From: Candidatus Pelagibacter sp.
GTDB lineage: Bacteria; Pseudomonadota; Alphaproteobacteria; Pelagibacterales; Pelagibacteraceae
Length of the DNA stretch: 34,618 nt
Assembly: GCA_002689925.1 (NCBI GenBank)
Contig: NZIO01000046.1
Location: 1-34,618 of the forward strand
Direction of reading: 5' to 3'
Position numbers and translations under genes: made by a program. Shown in pieces: positions 16,298 through 25,131 of this stretch; positions within the stretch are counted from its first letter, which is position 1; each line of letters begins with the position of its first letter. Under the pieces are notes generated by a model. It saw only the letters and a list, made by a program, of their open reading frames with translations. It ran no database searches and was not told the DNA's origin.

Positions 16298-16810
16298 ATG
16301 GATGAAGATATAAAAAAAAATAAGAGAGAATTTCTGTTTACAGCCAGCTATACCATTGGGGCGGTAGGAGTTGTAGCAGCTATTTGGCCATTAATTGACC
16401 AAATGAATCCAGATGCTTCTGTTAAGGCTTTAGCTAGCACTGAAGTTGATATAAGCACAATGGAAAGAGGGCAGTCTATAACTATACTTTGGAGAGGGAA
16501 GCCAGTTTTTATAAGAAGAAGAACAGAAGAAGAAATTATAAAAGCAAGAGAAGTTAAATTAGAAGATTTAAAAGATCCTGAAAAGGACGAAGATAGAGCA
16601 ACGAATCCTGAATGGCTGGTTATGCTAGGTGTCTGTACACATTTAGGATGTGTCCCTTTAGGAGACAAAGGCGAATATGGTGGATGGTTTTGTCCTTGTC
16701 ATGGTTCACATTACGATACTTCAGGAAGAATTAGAAAAGGTCCAGCTCCAACAAATATGGAAGTACCAAAATACGAGTTTGTAAATAATAATATTATAAA
16801 GATTGGATAA
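16298..16810 (+). CDS. petA: Ubiquinol-cytochrome c reductase Rieske iron-sulfur subunit
   Basis: The Rieske subunit passes electrons from ubiquinol to cytochrome c1. The 170-residue protein has a single N-terminal helix (about 13-32) and the Rieske box: CTHLGC (113-118) and CPCHGSHYD (132-140). Ligands are Cys113, His115, Cys132 and His135, with disulfide Cys118-Cys134. The twin-arginine signal seen in relatives (RRDFL) reads KREFLF here (9-14), a KR variant. I chose ATG 16298 because it places this signal near the N-terminus; a TTG twelve codons upstream is unlikely. It is the first gene of petABC and divergent from trmL, with a 100-base gap. Confidence 0.96.
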   Translation: MDEDIKKNKREFLFTASYTIGAVGVVAAIWPLIDQMNPDASVKALASTEVDISTMERGQSITILWRGKPVFIRRRTEEEIIKAREVKLEDLKDPEKDEDRATNPEWLVMLGVCTHLGCVPLGDKGEYGGWFCPCHGSHYDTSGRIRKGPAPTNMEVPKYEFVNNNIIKIG

Positions 16811-16817
16811 TTAAGAT

Positions 16818-18056
16818 ATGAGTGATCATGAATACACACCTAAATCTAAATTTGGCAAATGGTTTAATGATCGCTTACCACTACTAACATTAGCTAATCA
16901 TTTAACTGATTACCCAACTCCTAAAAATTTAAATTATTGGTGGACCTTTGGAGGAATACTTACGTTTTGTCTAATAGCACAAATTATTACCGGTTTGACT
17001 CTAGCAATGCATTATGTGGCTGATGCTGATTTAGCTTTTGAGAGTGTTGAGCACATTATGAGAGATGTTAATTATGGATGGCTAATAAGATATATTCATT
17101 CAAATGGTGCCTCAATGTTTTTTCTTGCTGTATATATTCATATATTTAGATCTTTATTTTATGGATCGTATAAATCACCTAGAGAGGTTATTTGGATAAT
17201 AGGTATTTTGATATATTTACTAATGATGGCTACTGCATTTATGGGTTACGTTTTACCCTGGGGTCAAATGAGTTTTTGGGGAGCAACAGTAATTACCAAT
17301 TTATTTAGCGCTATACCTTTAATCGGGGAAAGTATTGTGACTTGGTTATGGGGAGGTTATGCTGTAGATAATCCAACTTTAACAAGGTTTTATAGTTTGC
17401 ATTACTTAATGCCATTTTTAATTTTTGGATTAGTTGTATTGCATATTTGGGCATTGCATGTTCCTGGTAACAATAACCCAATTGGAATAGATGTTAAAAA
17501 TACATCAAAAGAAACAGTCCCATTTCATCCTTATATTGTTGTTAAGGATATATTTGCTTTATTAATATTTTTAATAATTTTTCTAGGGTTTGTGTTTTTT
17601 GTGCCAAATATTTTAGGTCATCCAGATAACTATATAGAAGCTAACCCCATGATAACTCCATCACATATTGTTCCAGAGTGGTATCTTTTACCTTTTTACG
17701 CAATATTAAGATCAATACCAAGTAAACTTGGAGGTGTGATATTAATGTTTGCTGCAATTTTTATTTTAATAGCATTGCCTTGGCTAGACACATCTAAAAT
17801 TAGATCAGCAATTTTTAGACCTTTGTATAGAAGTTTTTTCTGGATATTGCTTATAGATGTAATTTTACTTGGCTATATTGGCGCTAAGCCTCCTGAAGGT
17901 ATTTATTTAATTTTAGGTAGAACTGCTACAATATATTATTTTGTTCATTTTTTAATTATTTTGCCTGTTTTAGGATATTATGAAAAAACAAAACCTCTTC
18001 CTTTAAGCCTTTCAGAGCCAGTGGTTGATCCACATAAATCGAGTAATGCTATATGA
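16818..18056 (+). CDS. petB: Cytochrome b of the bc1 complex
   Basis: Cytochrome b carries the two b haems and both quinone sites in the membrane. The 412-residue protein has the haem ligand pairs His94/His195 and His108/His209, with 13 residues between ligands in each helix. It also has the Qo-site PEWY motif at 286-289 and eight membrane helices. The long form, continuous from N-terminus to the PEWY domain, is that of bc1 rather than the split b6f type. It sits 7 bases after petA and overlaps petC in ATGA. Confidence 0.98.
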   Translation: MSDHEYTPKSKFGKWFNDRLPLLTLANHLTDYPTPKNLNYWWTFGGILTFCLIAQIITGLTLAMHYVADADLAFESVEHIMRDVNYGWLIRYIHSNGASMFFLAVYIHIFRSLFYGSYKSPREVIWIIGILIYLLMMATAFMGYVLPWGQMSFWGATVITNLFSAIPLIGESIVTWLWGGYAVDNPTLTRFYSLHYLMPFLIFGLVVLHIWALHVPGNNNPIGIDVKNTSKETVPFHPYIVVKDIFALLIFLIIFLGFVFFVPNILGHPDNYIEANPMITPSHIVPEWYLLPFYAILRSIPSKLGGVILMFAAIFILIALPWLDTSKIRSAIFRPLYRSFFWILLIDVILLGYIGAKPPEGIYLILGRTATIYYFVHFLIILPVLGYYEKTKPLPLSLSEPVVDPHKSSNAI

Positions 18057-18832
18057 GATTTATCAAAATTCTATTTTTAATTTTATTAATTATAAATTTT
18101 TCGCCTTTAAAGGCTGCTGAAGAAAAACAAGAGCAGTTTATTAAAACAGAATGGAGTTTTAAAGGTATATTGGGAAAATTTGATAGATCGTCACTTCAAA
18201 GAGGTTATCAAGTTTATGCAGAAGTTTGTGCAGGATGTCACTCAATGAAATACTTGAGTTATAGAAATTTATCAGAAGAAGGAGGACCTGAATTTACTAC
18301 TCAAGAAGCAAAAAATATTGCCTCTCAGTTTGAAGTAATAGATGGGCCTAATAATGATGGAGAAATGTTTACTAGAACTGCGAGATTATCAGATAAATTT
18401 GTAAGCCCTTATCCAAATGTACAAGCGTCAACTGCTGCTAATGGAGGTGCTTATCCACCAGATATGTCAGTATTAGTGAAAGCTAGAACAGGTGGGGCAG
18501 ATTATGTTTATTCTTTGTTGCTTGGTTATGAAGATGCTCCGGAGGGATTCGAGCTTGATGATGGAGTTTATTATAATAAATATATGGCAGGTAAAAAAAT
18601 TAAAATGTCTAATCCACTGATGGATGGTTTAGTGGAATATTCAGATGGCACAGTAGCTTCTGAAGCTCAAATGGCAAAAGATGTTGTTACATTTTTAACT
18701 TGGGCGGCAGAACCACATTTAGAAAAGAGACATAAAATTGGATTTAAAGCAATTATATATTTAATTATTTTATCTACTTTAGTATTTTTAAGTATGAGAA
18801 GAATTTGGTCACGTATTGAATCTAAAGAGTAG
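18053..18832 (+). CDS. petC: Cytochrome c1
   Basis: Cytochrome c1 takes electrons from the Rieske centre to soluble or membrane cytochrome c. The 259-residue protein has a signal peptide (1-22, ending PLKAA), a haem-binding CAGCH at 59-63 followed by [10 protein letters not shown], and a likely sixth ligand Met185 in IKMSNPL. A C-terminal membrane anchor (about 233-248) is followed by RRIWSR. Length is typical of alphaproteobacterial c1. Its last 24 bases overlap the convergent ychF gene, the longest convergent overlap in the window. Confidence 0.97.
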   Translation: MRFIKILFLILLIINFSPLKAAEEKQEQFIKTEWSFKGILGKFDRSSLQRGYQVYAEVCAGCHSMKYLSYRNLSEEGGPEFTTQEAKNIASQFEVIDGPNNDGEMFTRTARLSDKFVSPYPNVQASTAANGGAYPPDMSVLVKARTGGADYVYSLLLGYEDAPEGFELDDGVYYNKYMAGKKIKMSNPLMDGLVEYSDGTVASEAQMAKDVVTFLTWAAEPHLEKRHKIGFKAIIYLIILSTLVFLSMRRIWSRIESKE

Positions 18833-19882
18833 TATATCTCCATCTTTAACTAAATAATCTTTTCCTTCCAGCCTTAGTTTGCCCATAGTTTTTGCATTAT
18901 TAGATCCATTACAGTTAATAAAGTCTTCATATGAAATTGTTTCAGCTCTAATAAAACCTTTTTCAAAATCTGAATGTATTACACCTGCAGCCTTTACTGC
19001 TGTACAATTTTTTTCAATTGTCCATGCCCTAGATTCTTCTGGGCCTGAAGTAAAATAAGTTTCAAGCTTTAAAATTTTATATCCTTTTTGAATTAGTAAA
19101 TCTAAACCTGTTTTTTCTATACCCGAATCAGTCATATAGATTTTTTTTTCTTCAATATTTAATTGATTTATTTGATTTTCTATTTCTGCAGAAACTACAA
19201 TTACATTATCTTCACCATATTTTTTTATACAAGATTCTACAAATTTATTTCCATTTTTTAAGCTTTTCTCATCAACGTTACATACATAAATATTTGGTTT
19301 TATAGATAAAAGACCAGTTTTGCTTAAAATTTTTTGATCAAATTCATTTTTTAAATTAGTCATATCTTCATTTTTATTTATACAATCTAAAGCTTTAGTT
19401 AAAATTTGGCTTTGTTCGTTGTCTAATAATTTTCTTTTACTTTTTCCTAATCTATTTTGAATAGATTCTAAATCAGCTAATAACATTTCTGTTTCTACTA
19501 TTTCTATATCTCGCAAAGGATCGACAGAGTTATTAACATTTTGAATTTCATCAGATTCGAAACATCTGGTTAAATGAGTGATTGCATCTACCTCTCTTAT
19601 ATGCGCTAAAAACTTATTTCCTAAGCCTTCTCCTTTGGAAGCACCTTTAACTAAACCAGCAATATCAACAAATGATATATTTGTATGAATAGTTTTTTTT
19701 GATTTTGTAATTTTGCTAATTTTTTCTAATCTTTCATCAGGAACAAAAACACTTCCAACATTTGGATCAATAGTACAAAAAGGAAAATTTGCAGCTTGGG
19801 CTTTGCTTGAGTTTGTTAAAGCATTAAATAAAGTTGACTTACCAACATTTGGCAAACCGACAATACCACATTTGAGGCTCAT
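18809..19882 (-). CDS. ychF: Redox-regulated ATPase YchF (Obg family)
   Basis: YchF (OLA1 in eukaryotes) is a ribosome-associated P-loop protein that prefers ATP. The 357-residue protein has the G1 loop GLPNVGKST (9-17), the conserved [12 protein letters not shown] and the G3 motif [17 protein letters not shown]. The G4 motif is NVDE in place of NKxD, the change that explains loss of guanine specificity. A coiled-coil insert and the C-terminal TGS domain ([15 protein letters not shown]) follow. It is the last gene of the lgt-midA-pgeF-prs-rplY-pth-ychF run and starts 2 bases after pth. Confidence 0.97.
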   Translation of the reverse strand: MSLKCGIVGLPNVGKSTLFNALTNSSKAQAANFPFCTIDPNVGSVFVPDERLEKISKITKSKKTIHTNISFVDIAGLVKGASKGEGLGNKFLAHIREVDAITHLTRCFESDEIQNVNNSVDPLRDIEIVETEMLLADLESIQNRLGKSKRKLLDNEQSQILTKALDCINKNEDMTNLKNEFDQKILSKTGLLSIKPNIYVCNVDEKSLKNGNKFVESCIKKYGEDNVIVVSAEIENQINQLNIEEKKIYMTDSGIEKTGLDLLIQKGYKILKLETYFTSGPEESRAWTIEKNCTAVKAAGVIHSDFEKGFIRAETISYEDFINCNGSNNAKTMGKLRLEGKDYLVKDGDILLFRFNT

Positions 19883-19884
19883 TT

Positions 19885-20445
19885 TTAAATTTGATTAACT
19901 TTACTAGAAAAAAGATCTAACTTTTTTTCTAGTAGCATTGTTACTGAAGAAGAAATTTTGTTAATTAAATTTGTAATTTCTGCTTCTTCCTCATCAGTAA
20001 AATTTTCTAATACATGTTTTTCAACAGAATGTTTTTCTTTAGGGTGATTTATACCAATTCGAATTCTTGAATATTCTTTCCCTATACATTTATCTATTGA
20101 TTCTATTCCATTATGACCAGCGCTACTTCCACCAAACTTTGTTTTTATTTTTCCAAAAGAAATATCCAGATCATCATGAAACACAAATATATTATCAGCA
20201 GAAATTTTGAAATACTCAAGAAGCTCTCTTACACAAACTCCAGATTTATTCATAAAAGTTAATGGTTTAATAGCAAAGACCTTTTGTTCATTAATTTTAC
20301 CAGTGGTTAGCAGACCTTTAAATTTTGGTTTTTGTTTTGATAGACTGTATTTCTTATTAATCGAATCAATAACTCTAAAACCAATATTGTGTCTATTATT
20401 TTTATTATTTGGGTCTGGATTACCCAAACCAACCATAAGAAGCAT
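19885..20445 (-). CDS. pth: Peptidyl-tRNA hydrolase
   Basis: Pth frees tRNA from peptidyl-tRNA dropped by the ribosome. The product, about 186 residues, begins MLLMVGLGNPDPN and holds the catalytic His in NNRHNIGF, LTFMNKSG, the FVFHDDLDI motif and FGGSSAGHNGIESI, in normal order. I chose the ATG at 20443-20445; a TTG two codons upstream is also open, and the next Met (VGLGNP) would be three codons later. It follows rplY with a short gap and precedes ychF, a common pairing because both act at the ribosome. Confidence 0.96.
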   Translation of the reverse strand: MLLMVGLGNPDPNNKNNRHNIGFRVIDSINKKYSLSKQKPKFKGLLTTGKINEQKVFAIKPLTFMNKSGVCVRELLEYFKISADNIFVFHDDLDISFGKIKTKFGGSSAGHNGIESIDKCIGKEYSRIRIGINHPKEKHSVEKHVLENFTDEEEAEITNLINKISSSVTMLLEKKLDLFSSKVNQI

Positions 20446-20476
20446 TTTCAACTTTTCCTAATTTTTTTTTAAAATT

Positions 20477-21214
20477 TTATTTTGTATCTTTGCCTTTATC
20501 TTGCTTACCTGGAGCAGGTTTTTCCTTATCATCATTTGGTTTTGCTCCTTTTGTATCAGCTTTAACTTCTTTTCCATCAACAGGTGTTTCGCCTTCTCCT
20601 TCTGCAGAAGCTTCTGTTTCTTCAGTTTCTGTAGCAGGTTTTTCAGGTTCTACCACTACCGTTGGTGACGCAACAGTGGCTATTACAAAGTCTCTATCTG
20701 TTATAGTAGGAAAAACATTATCTGGAAGTTTTACAAAAGATATTTTAATACTTGTACCAATTTCTGTGCCTTCTAAGTCTATAACAATCTCTTTAGGAAT
20801 TGTTTCCGCAGGACATTTTAGTTTAACTTTCCTTCTAACAATATTTAAAACTCCTCCCTTTTTTAAACCTGGAGATTTTTCGTTGTTTACAAATCTTACA
20901 GGTATTTCAATAATTATTGTTTCACCTTTTATCACTCTCATGAAGTCAATATGTAATGGTTCATTAGATAGCGGATCCAAATGCATATCTCTTGGAATTA
21001 CTTTTTCATTGTCACCATCTATATCTAGGTCTAATACACTAGACATAAATGCTTCTGTTCTTACAATATCTTTAAGTTGATTTTTATTTATACTTATAGG
21101 GAGATTTTTTTTTGTACCACCATAAAGTATAGCGGGTATAAACCCTTGTGCTCTTAGTTTATTAATTGCACCTGATGTAGAAATCTCTCTTTTTGTAGCT
21201 TTAAAATTTTCCAT
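20477..21214 (-). CDS. rplY: 50S ribosomal protein L25 (Ctc type)
   Basis: L25 binds 5S rRNA. The 245-residue protein is the long Ctc form. The N-terminal L25 domain (about 1-95) includes RAQGFIPAILYGG, and a second beta domain (about 96-182) includes FVNNEKSPGLKKGGVLNIVRR. The tail from about residue 185 is low complexity, made of Glu, Lys, Pro, Thr, Asp and Gly. The tail looks disordered and is less A/T-biased at the codon level than the neighbouring genes. The order prs-rplY-pth is standard in alphaproteobacteria. Confidence 0.96.
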   Translation of the reverse strand: MENFKATKREISTSGAINKLRAQGFIPAILYGGTKKNLPISINKNQLKDIVRTEAFMSSVLDLDIDGDNEKVIPRDMHLDPLSNEPLHIDFMRVIKGETIIIEIPVRFVNNEKSPGLKKGGVLNIVRRKVKLKCPAETIPKEIVIDLEGTEIGTSIKISFVKLPDNVFPTITDRDFVIATVASPTVVVEPEKPATETEETEASAEGEGETPVDGKEVKADTKGAKPNDDKEKPAPGKQDKGKDTK

Positions 21215-21270
21215 ATATTTATTTTAAGAACCCAAGTTTTTACAGCATGTAAAAAAAAAAAACAAGAAAA

Positions 21271-22203
21271 TTATTTAAAAAGACTAGAAACTGATGTGGA
21301 ATTGGAAATTCTCTTCATTGCTTCCGCCATCATTGTAGAGATTGATACTACTTGAATTTTGTTACTATTCTTAATTTTTTTTGAGTTATCAATTGAATCT
21401 GTAATAACTAATTTTTTAACTAAAGACTTATTAATTTTTTCCACCGCATTTCCACTTAAGACTGCATGGGTTACATAAACATATACATCTTTTGCACCTT
21501 TATCTTTAAGTGCTTTTGCAGCATTTACAATTGTTCCTCCAGAATCGATTATATCATCTATAATGATACAAGTTTTATTTTTTACATATCCCACAATATT
21601 CATAACCTCAGATTTACCTGGAGCTGATCGTCTTTTGTCTACAATGGCAATACCAGCATTAATTCTTCTTCCTAATGCTCTGGCTCTTTCCACACCACCT
21701 ACATCTGGAGATACACAAACAAAACTTTTTGATTTAATATTTTTTTTTATGTGTCTTGAAAAAATAGGTGTTGCAAATAAATTATCAACTGGAATATCAA
21801 AAAAACCTTGAATTTGCCCAGCATGCAAATCTAATGTTAATATTCTGTTGGCTCCAGAATTTGTAATTAGGTTTGAAACAAGCTTAGCAGTTATCGCTGT
21901 TCTTGGAGCTACTTTTCTATCTTGTCTGGCGTAACCAAAATAAGGAATAACAGCAGTGATATTTTTTGCTGAAGATCTTCTTAGAGCATCAATAGCAATT
22001 AAGAGTTCCATTAAGTTATCATTTGCTGGTGTAGAGGATGACTGAACAACAAATATAGAATTACCTCTGATATTTTCGTTTATTTCTACATAGATTTCTC
22101 CATCAGAAAATCTTTTAATATTAGAGTTAACTAATTTTAATTTTAGTTTAGTCGCAATATCTTTGCTGAGTTTTAAATTACTTGTTCCAGATAAAACTTT
22201 CAT
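21271..22203 (-). CDS. prs: Ribose-phosphate pyrophosphokinase
   Basis: Prs makes PRPP from ribose 5-phosphate and ATP for nucleotide, histidine and tryptophan synthesis. The 310-residue class I enzyme has RFSDGEIYVEI (31-41), YFGYARQDRK (88-97), DLHAGQIQGFF (125-135), VSPDVGGVERARA (164-176) and the PRPP loop IIIDDIIDSGGT (213-224). The 56 bases between prs and rplY hold an A12 tract (21251-21262) and no convincing terminator, so read-through into rplY is likely. Confidence 0.97.
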   Translation of the reverse strand: MKVLSGTSNLKLSKDIATKLKLKLVNSNIKRFSDGEIYVEINENIRGNSIFVVQSSSTPANDNLMELLIAIDALRRSSAKNITAVIPYFGYARQDRKVAPRTAITAKLVSNLITNSGANRILTLDLHAGQIQGFFDIPVDNLFATPIFSRHIKKNIKSKSFVCVSPDVGGVERARALGRRINAGIAIVDKRRSAPGKSEVMNIVGYVKNKTCIIIDDIIDSGGTIVNAAKALKDKGAKDVYVYVTHAVLSGNAVEKINKSLVKKLVITDSIDNSKKIKNSNKIQVVSISTMMAEAMKRISNSTSVSSLFK

Positions 22204-22256
22204 GAAATAATATGTTTATACATTTTTAAATATAATTCAAATTAATTAGCAATTAA

Positions 22257-23011
22257 TTAAGTCATTAATATGACTGATATATTTCTTCCATAGTCATTTT
22301 CTTTATTTATATTAGATCTTCTATAACTATAGAAGTTTTTTTTATCAGAAAATGTATCTAGTTTTATATTTTCAATCTTTTTTATACCTATATCAAGAAG
22401 TTGTTTATTTATAAAATTTCTAAGATCAAAGTAATATTTGTTTTTATTTGTTTTAGTAAAAAAGATTTGATTAGTTTTATTTTTATTCAAAAACTTTTTA
22501 TAGAATCTATATTTAACTTCATAGTTTTGTTTTTTAATACATGGACCAATTGCTACAATAATATTTTTTTTTAGTGAGTTTAACTTTAAAAACTCTTTTA
22601 TAGTGTTTTTAATAATTCCTTTGTAAGCTCCTTTCCAGCCTGCATGAATACAACCAGAAATTTTTTCAATTGGATCATAAAAAAGTATGGGAACACAATC
22701 TGCTGTTAAAACACCCACAGCTAAATTTTTTATTCTAGTTACGATACCGTCTGAAATTATTTTTCTTTTTTTTAGATTTTTTAAAAAAAAAACTTTATTG
22801 GTATGTTTCTGATGGAATGTTATTAGCAAAGTATTCTTATTTCCTATTTTTCTTTTTACAATATCTAAATTTCTTAAGATATTTTTTTTTTATCTTTAGA
22901 ATTGAGTCCACAATTTAGACCCATATAAATACCCTTAGAAACACCGCCTTTTTTAGAAAAAAAACAGTGATTAAGATTTTTATATTTTTTTAATTTTTTT
23001 GAATAAAACAT
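22257..23011 (-). CDS. pgeF: Laccase-domain peptidoglycan-editing protein PgeF/YfiH, interrupted by a frameshift
   Basis: PgeF/YfiH proteins are copper- or zinc-dependent oxidoreductase-fold proteins linked to correct peptidoglycan precursor composition. The gene is split over two frames. It starts at ATG 23009-23011, directly against the midA stop, and reads MFYSKKLKKYKNLNHCFFSK, GGVSKGIYMGLNCGLNS, then enters ten A residues (22891-22882) and stops at 22874-22876. Adding one A, or a -1 slip, continues as KKKNILRNLDIVKRKIGNKN into the second frame down to 22257, giving about 251 residues, the family length. The second part holds all metal ligands: HQKH, ADCVPIL and HAGWKG. A fragment start at a TTG near 22829 would lack the N-terminal domain. 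Possible causes are a real mutation, slippage, or an assembly error. Confidence 0.85.
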
Positions 23012-24052
23012 CTAAAAGCCCAAATTAAAATCTTGATTTTTTTTTTGTGCGAATAAAACTTTAAATATTTCTCCCATTTCTTTTTTATCAAGCAATCTCT
23101 TCATTCTATAAAATAAATTAGATTTTTCTTTAAAGCTCATCTTATTTGCTAATATATTTGCTCTTTGGATAATACCCATTTTTTGTAAAAACTCACTTTG
23201 TGTTACTACTTTACTAACATTTAGTTTTTTTGATTTTAAAATTTCAGAAAATAAATAGAAATTGACATGTGCGCTAATATCATTTTTTCCAATATCTTTG
23301 TTAAGTTTGGAAAATTTATGATTTTTAACTGCTTGTAAAGTATCTCCCATTTTCTTTATATTATAACCATAATCAATCATCAAAAGACCTCCACCGAATG
23401 TATTTATCATTTTTGATAATTTTTCTAAATATTTAATAGAAATTATTGGATACTCTATAAAATCTCCATAATCATTTAATTTTAGTTTTATTATATCTTT
23501 TGTTAGTTTTTTTCCCGCAGCTTTAAAACTAAATTTTATTTTTTTTTCATTTTTTGAAAATGAAGCATATTTTTCCAAAAAACTATTATTATTTTTTTTT
23601 AATTGTTTTATAGGTAAGGAATCAAAAAATTCATTTCCTATAAAGATTATAGGACCAGACTTAATTTGATTTAAATTTGATATCCATTTTATTTTCTCAT
23701 TTCTTAATTTGAGCTTTTGTTTCTTTATTAAATCTTTACTAATCTCTAGTAAATTAATTTTTAAACAATCATAAAAAGCATCAAATCTTTTAAAGACATT
23801 TATCATTTCAAAACACATCGTTCCATCACCTGGTCCCAGCTCTATGATTCTAATTTTTTTGGGTTTATTTAGTTTTTCCCAAAAGGCAACACACCATATT
23901 GCTAACATTTCAGAATAAAGATGAGATATTAAAGGAGAGGTGATAAAATCTCCTCTTGAACCAAAAAATTTTTTTTTAGAATAGTACCCATTTTCTTTGT
24001 TGTACAAAGATTTTTTTATAAATTTGTCTAGACTGATTTGATTATTTTTCAT
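23012..24052 (-). CDS. midA: MidA/NDUFAF7-family SAM-dependent methyltransferase
   Basis: The family (DUF185) includes mitochondrial NDUFAF7, which methylates an arginine of complex I during assembly. The 346-residue protein has GSRGDFITSPLIS (31-43), the AdoMet motif IIELGPGDGT (69-78) and GNEFFDSLPIKQ (139-150), all family hallmarks. A parallel role in complex I assembly is inference. It overlaps lgt by 11 bases, and its stop touches the start of pgeF, so the three are one translation run. Confidence 0.87.
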   Translation of the reverse strand: MKNNQISLDKFIKKSLYNKENGYYSKKKFFGSRGDFITSPLISHLYSEMLAIWCVAFWEKLNKPKKIRIIELGPGDGTMCFEMINVFKRFDAFYDCLKINLLEISKDLIKKQKLKLRNEKIKWISNLNQIKSGPIIFIGNEFFDSLPIKQLKKNNNSFLEKYASFSKNEKKIKFSFKAAGKKLTKDIIKLKLNDYGDFIEYPIISIKYLEKLSKMINTFGGGLLMIDYGYNIKKMGDTLQAVKNHKFSKLNKDIGKNDISAHVNFYLFSEILKSKKLNVSKVVTQSEFLQKMGIIQRANILANKMSFKEKSNLFYRMKRLLDKKEMGEIFKVLFAQKKNQDFNLGF

Positions 24053-24836
24053 CTTTTAAAAAAAATATTATAGTAAAACCAGAAGCTATCATGAAAATAC
24101 TTAAGATACTTCCCATAGATAAAATATTGAAAAAATAACCCAAATGAGCATCAGGTTCTCTATAAATTTCAGAAATTATTCTAAATAATCCATAAAAAAT
24201 TAAGAAAAAAGATGAAGTGAATCCAGTTTTAAATATTAATTTTTTTTTAATTGATAAAAAATTTATTATAATAAATAAAACTATACCTTCTAGCAAAGCT
24301 TCATAAATTTGAGAAGGGTGTCGAGAAATATTATCAATTTTTGGAAAAATTACAGACCATGAAACGCTAGTAGCTTTTCCATACAATTCCCCATTAATAA
24401 AATTTGCAATTCTACCAAAAAATAAACCAATTGGAGTAGCACAAGCTAACATGTCTGTTAGTTTTAAAAAATTAAATTTTTTATTTTTGGAAAAAAAATA
24501 GCTGCTTAAAATAACTCCAATAAGACCTCCATGAAAAGACATTCCACCATTCCAAATTAATAAAATTTCGATTGGATTTTTAAAAAAAAAATTTAAATCA
24601 TAGAAAAGTACGTATCCAAACCTACCACCTAAAATAATTCCAATAATGAGATAAATTATAAAATCATCAATATATTGATATTTTATTATTAAAGAATTTT
24701 TTGTATTTAACTTTGAAATGACTTTATTTAAATAATACCACCCTATTAAAATTCCCGCTATATATGAGACAGAATACCATCTCAGCTGCAAGAAGCCAAA
24801 ATCAACAATTACAGGGTCAAAATTATGAATTATCAT
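24042..24836 (-). CDS. lgt: Prolipoprotein diacylglyceryl transferase
   Basis: Lgt transfers diacylglycerol from phosphatidylglycerol to the cysteine of prolipoproteins in the inner membrane. The 264-residue protein is polytopic, with RWYSVSYIAGIL (19-30), GGMSFHGG (97-104, His102) and the signature GRIANFINGELYG (141-153, Arg142, Asn145, Glu150). HPSQIYEALLEG (173-184) also matches. It is divergent from ubiK, with 58 bases between the starts, which must hold both promoters. Confidence 0.97.
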   Translation of the reverse strand: MIIHNFDPVIVDFGFLQLRWYSVSYIAGILIGWYYLNKVISKLNTKNSLIIKYQYIDDFIIYLIIGIILGGRFGYVLFYDLNFFFKNPIEILLIWNGGMSFHGGLIGVILSSYFFSKNKKFNFLKLTDMLACATPIGLFFGRIANFINGELYGKATSVSWSVIFPKIDNISRHPSQIYEALLEGIVLFIIINFLSIKKKLIFKTGFTSSFFLIFYGLFRIISEIYREPDAHLGYFFNILSMGSILSIFMIASGFTIIFFLKDEK

Positions 24837-24894
24837 TAATTAAAGATAAATTTATTTTATGTTATTTTTAAAATAGCTTAAAGTAATAAATATT

Positions 24895-25122
24895 ATGCAA
24901 GATTATAGAAAATTTTTAGAAAAAATTACAGAAATATTAGAAAAAGGATCACTTTCTTCAAGGGATATCAAGGAAGAGTTAAAAAATAATCTTAAATTTA
25001 CTATTGAAAAAACTATAAATAAATTAAATCTTGTAAGTCGTGAGGAGTTTGAAGTACAAAAAAAAATTATAAATAAGTTAGAAAATGAAATTTCAAAACT
25101 AAAGAAAAAGAAAAAAAAATAA
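24895..25122 (+). CDS. ubiK: UbiK/BMFP family ubiquinone biosynthesis accessory factor
   Basis: UbiK (YqiC) is a small coiled-coil factor that assists the lipid phase of ubiquinone synthesis in E. coli. The 75-residue protein has the membrane-associated helix at the N-terminus and the family's diagnostic LVSREEFEVQKKIINKLENE (46-65) leading into a coiled coil. It ends with a run of lysines. A ubiK-like gene divergent from lgt recurs in alphaproteobacteria, as I recall. The A-rich 3' end makes the last residues prone to slippage. Confidence 0.85.
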   Translation: MQDYRKFLEKITEILEKGSLSSRDIKEELKNNLKFTIEKTINKLNLVSREEFEVQKKIINKLENEISKLKKKKKK

Positions 25123-25131
25123 TATAAACTT

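Noticed and set aside
20490-21080. Plus-strand 196-codon open frame opposite rplY
   Set aside because: Its composition mirrors the low-complexity rplY coding sequence, it matches no known family, and rplY on the minus strand is a clear L25.
21237-21255. Hairpin TTTTTACA-GCA-TGTAAAAA between prs and rplY as a terminator
   Set aside because: It is almost all A-T, has a three-base loop, and on the transcribed minus strand the T run comes before the hairpin, not after it.
22257-22829. A complete short PgeF starting at the TTG at 22829
   Set aside because: It lacks the conserved N-terminal part, which is present in another frame upstream and starts exactly at the midA stop.
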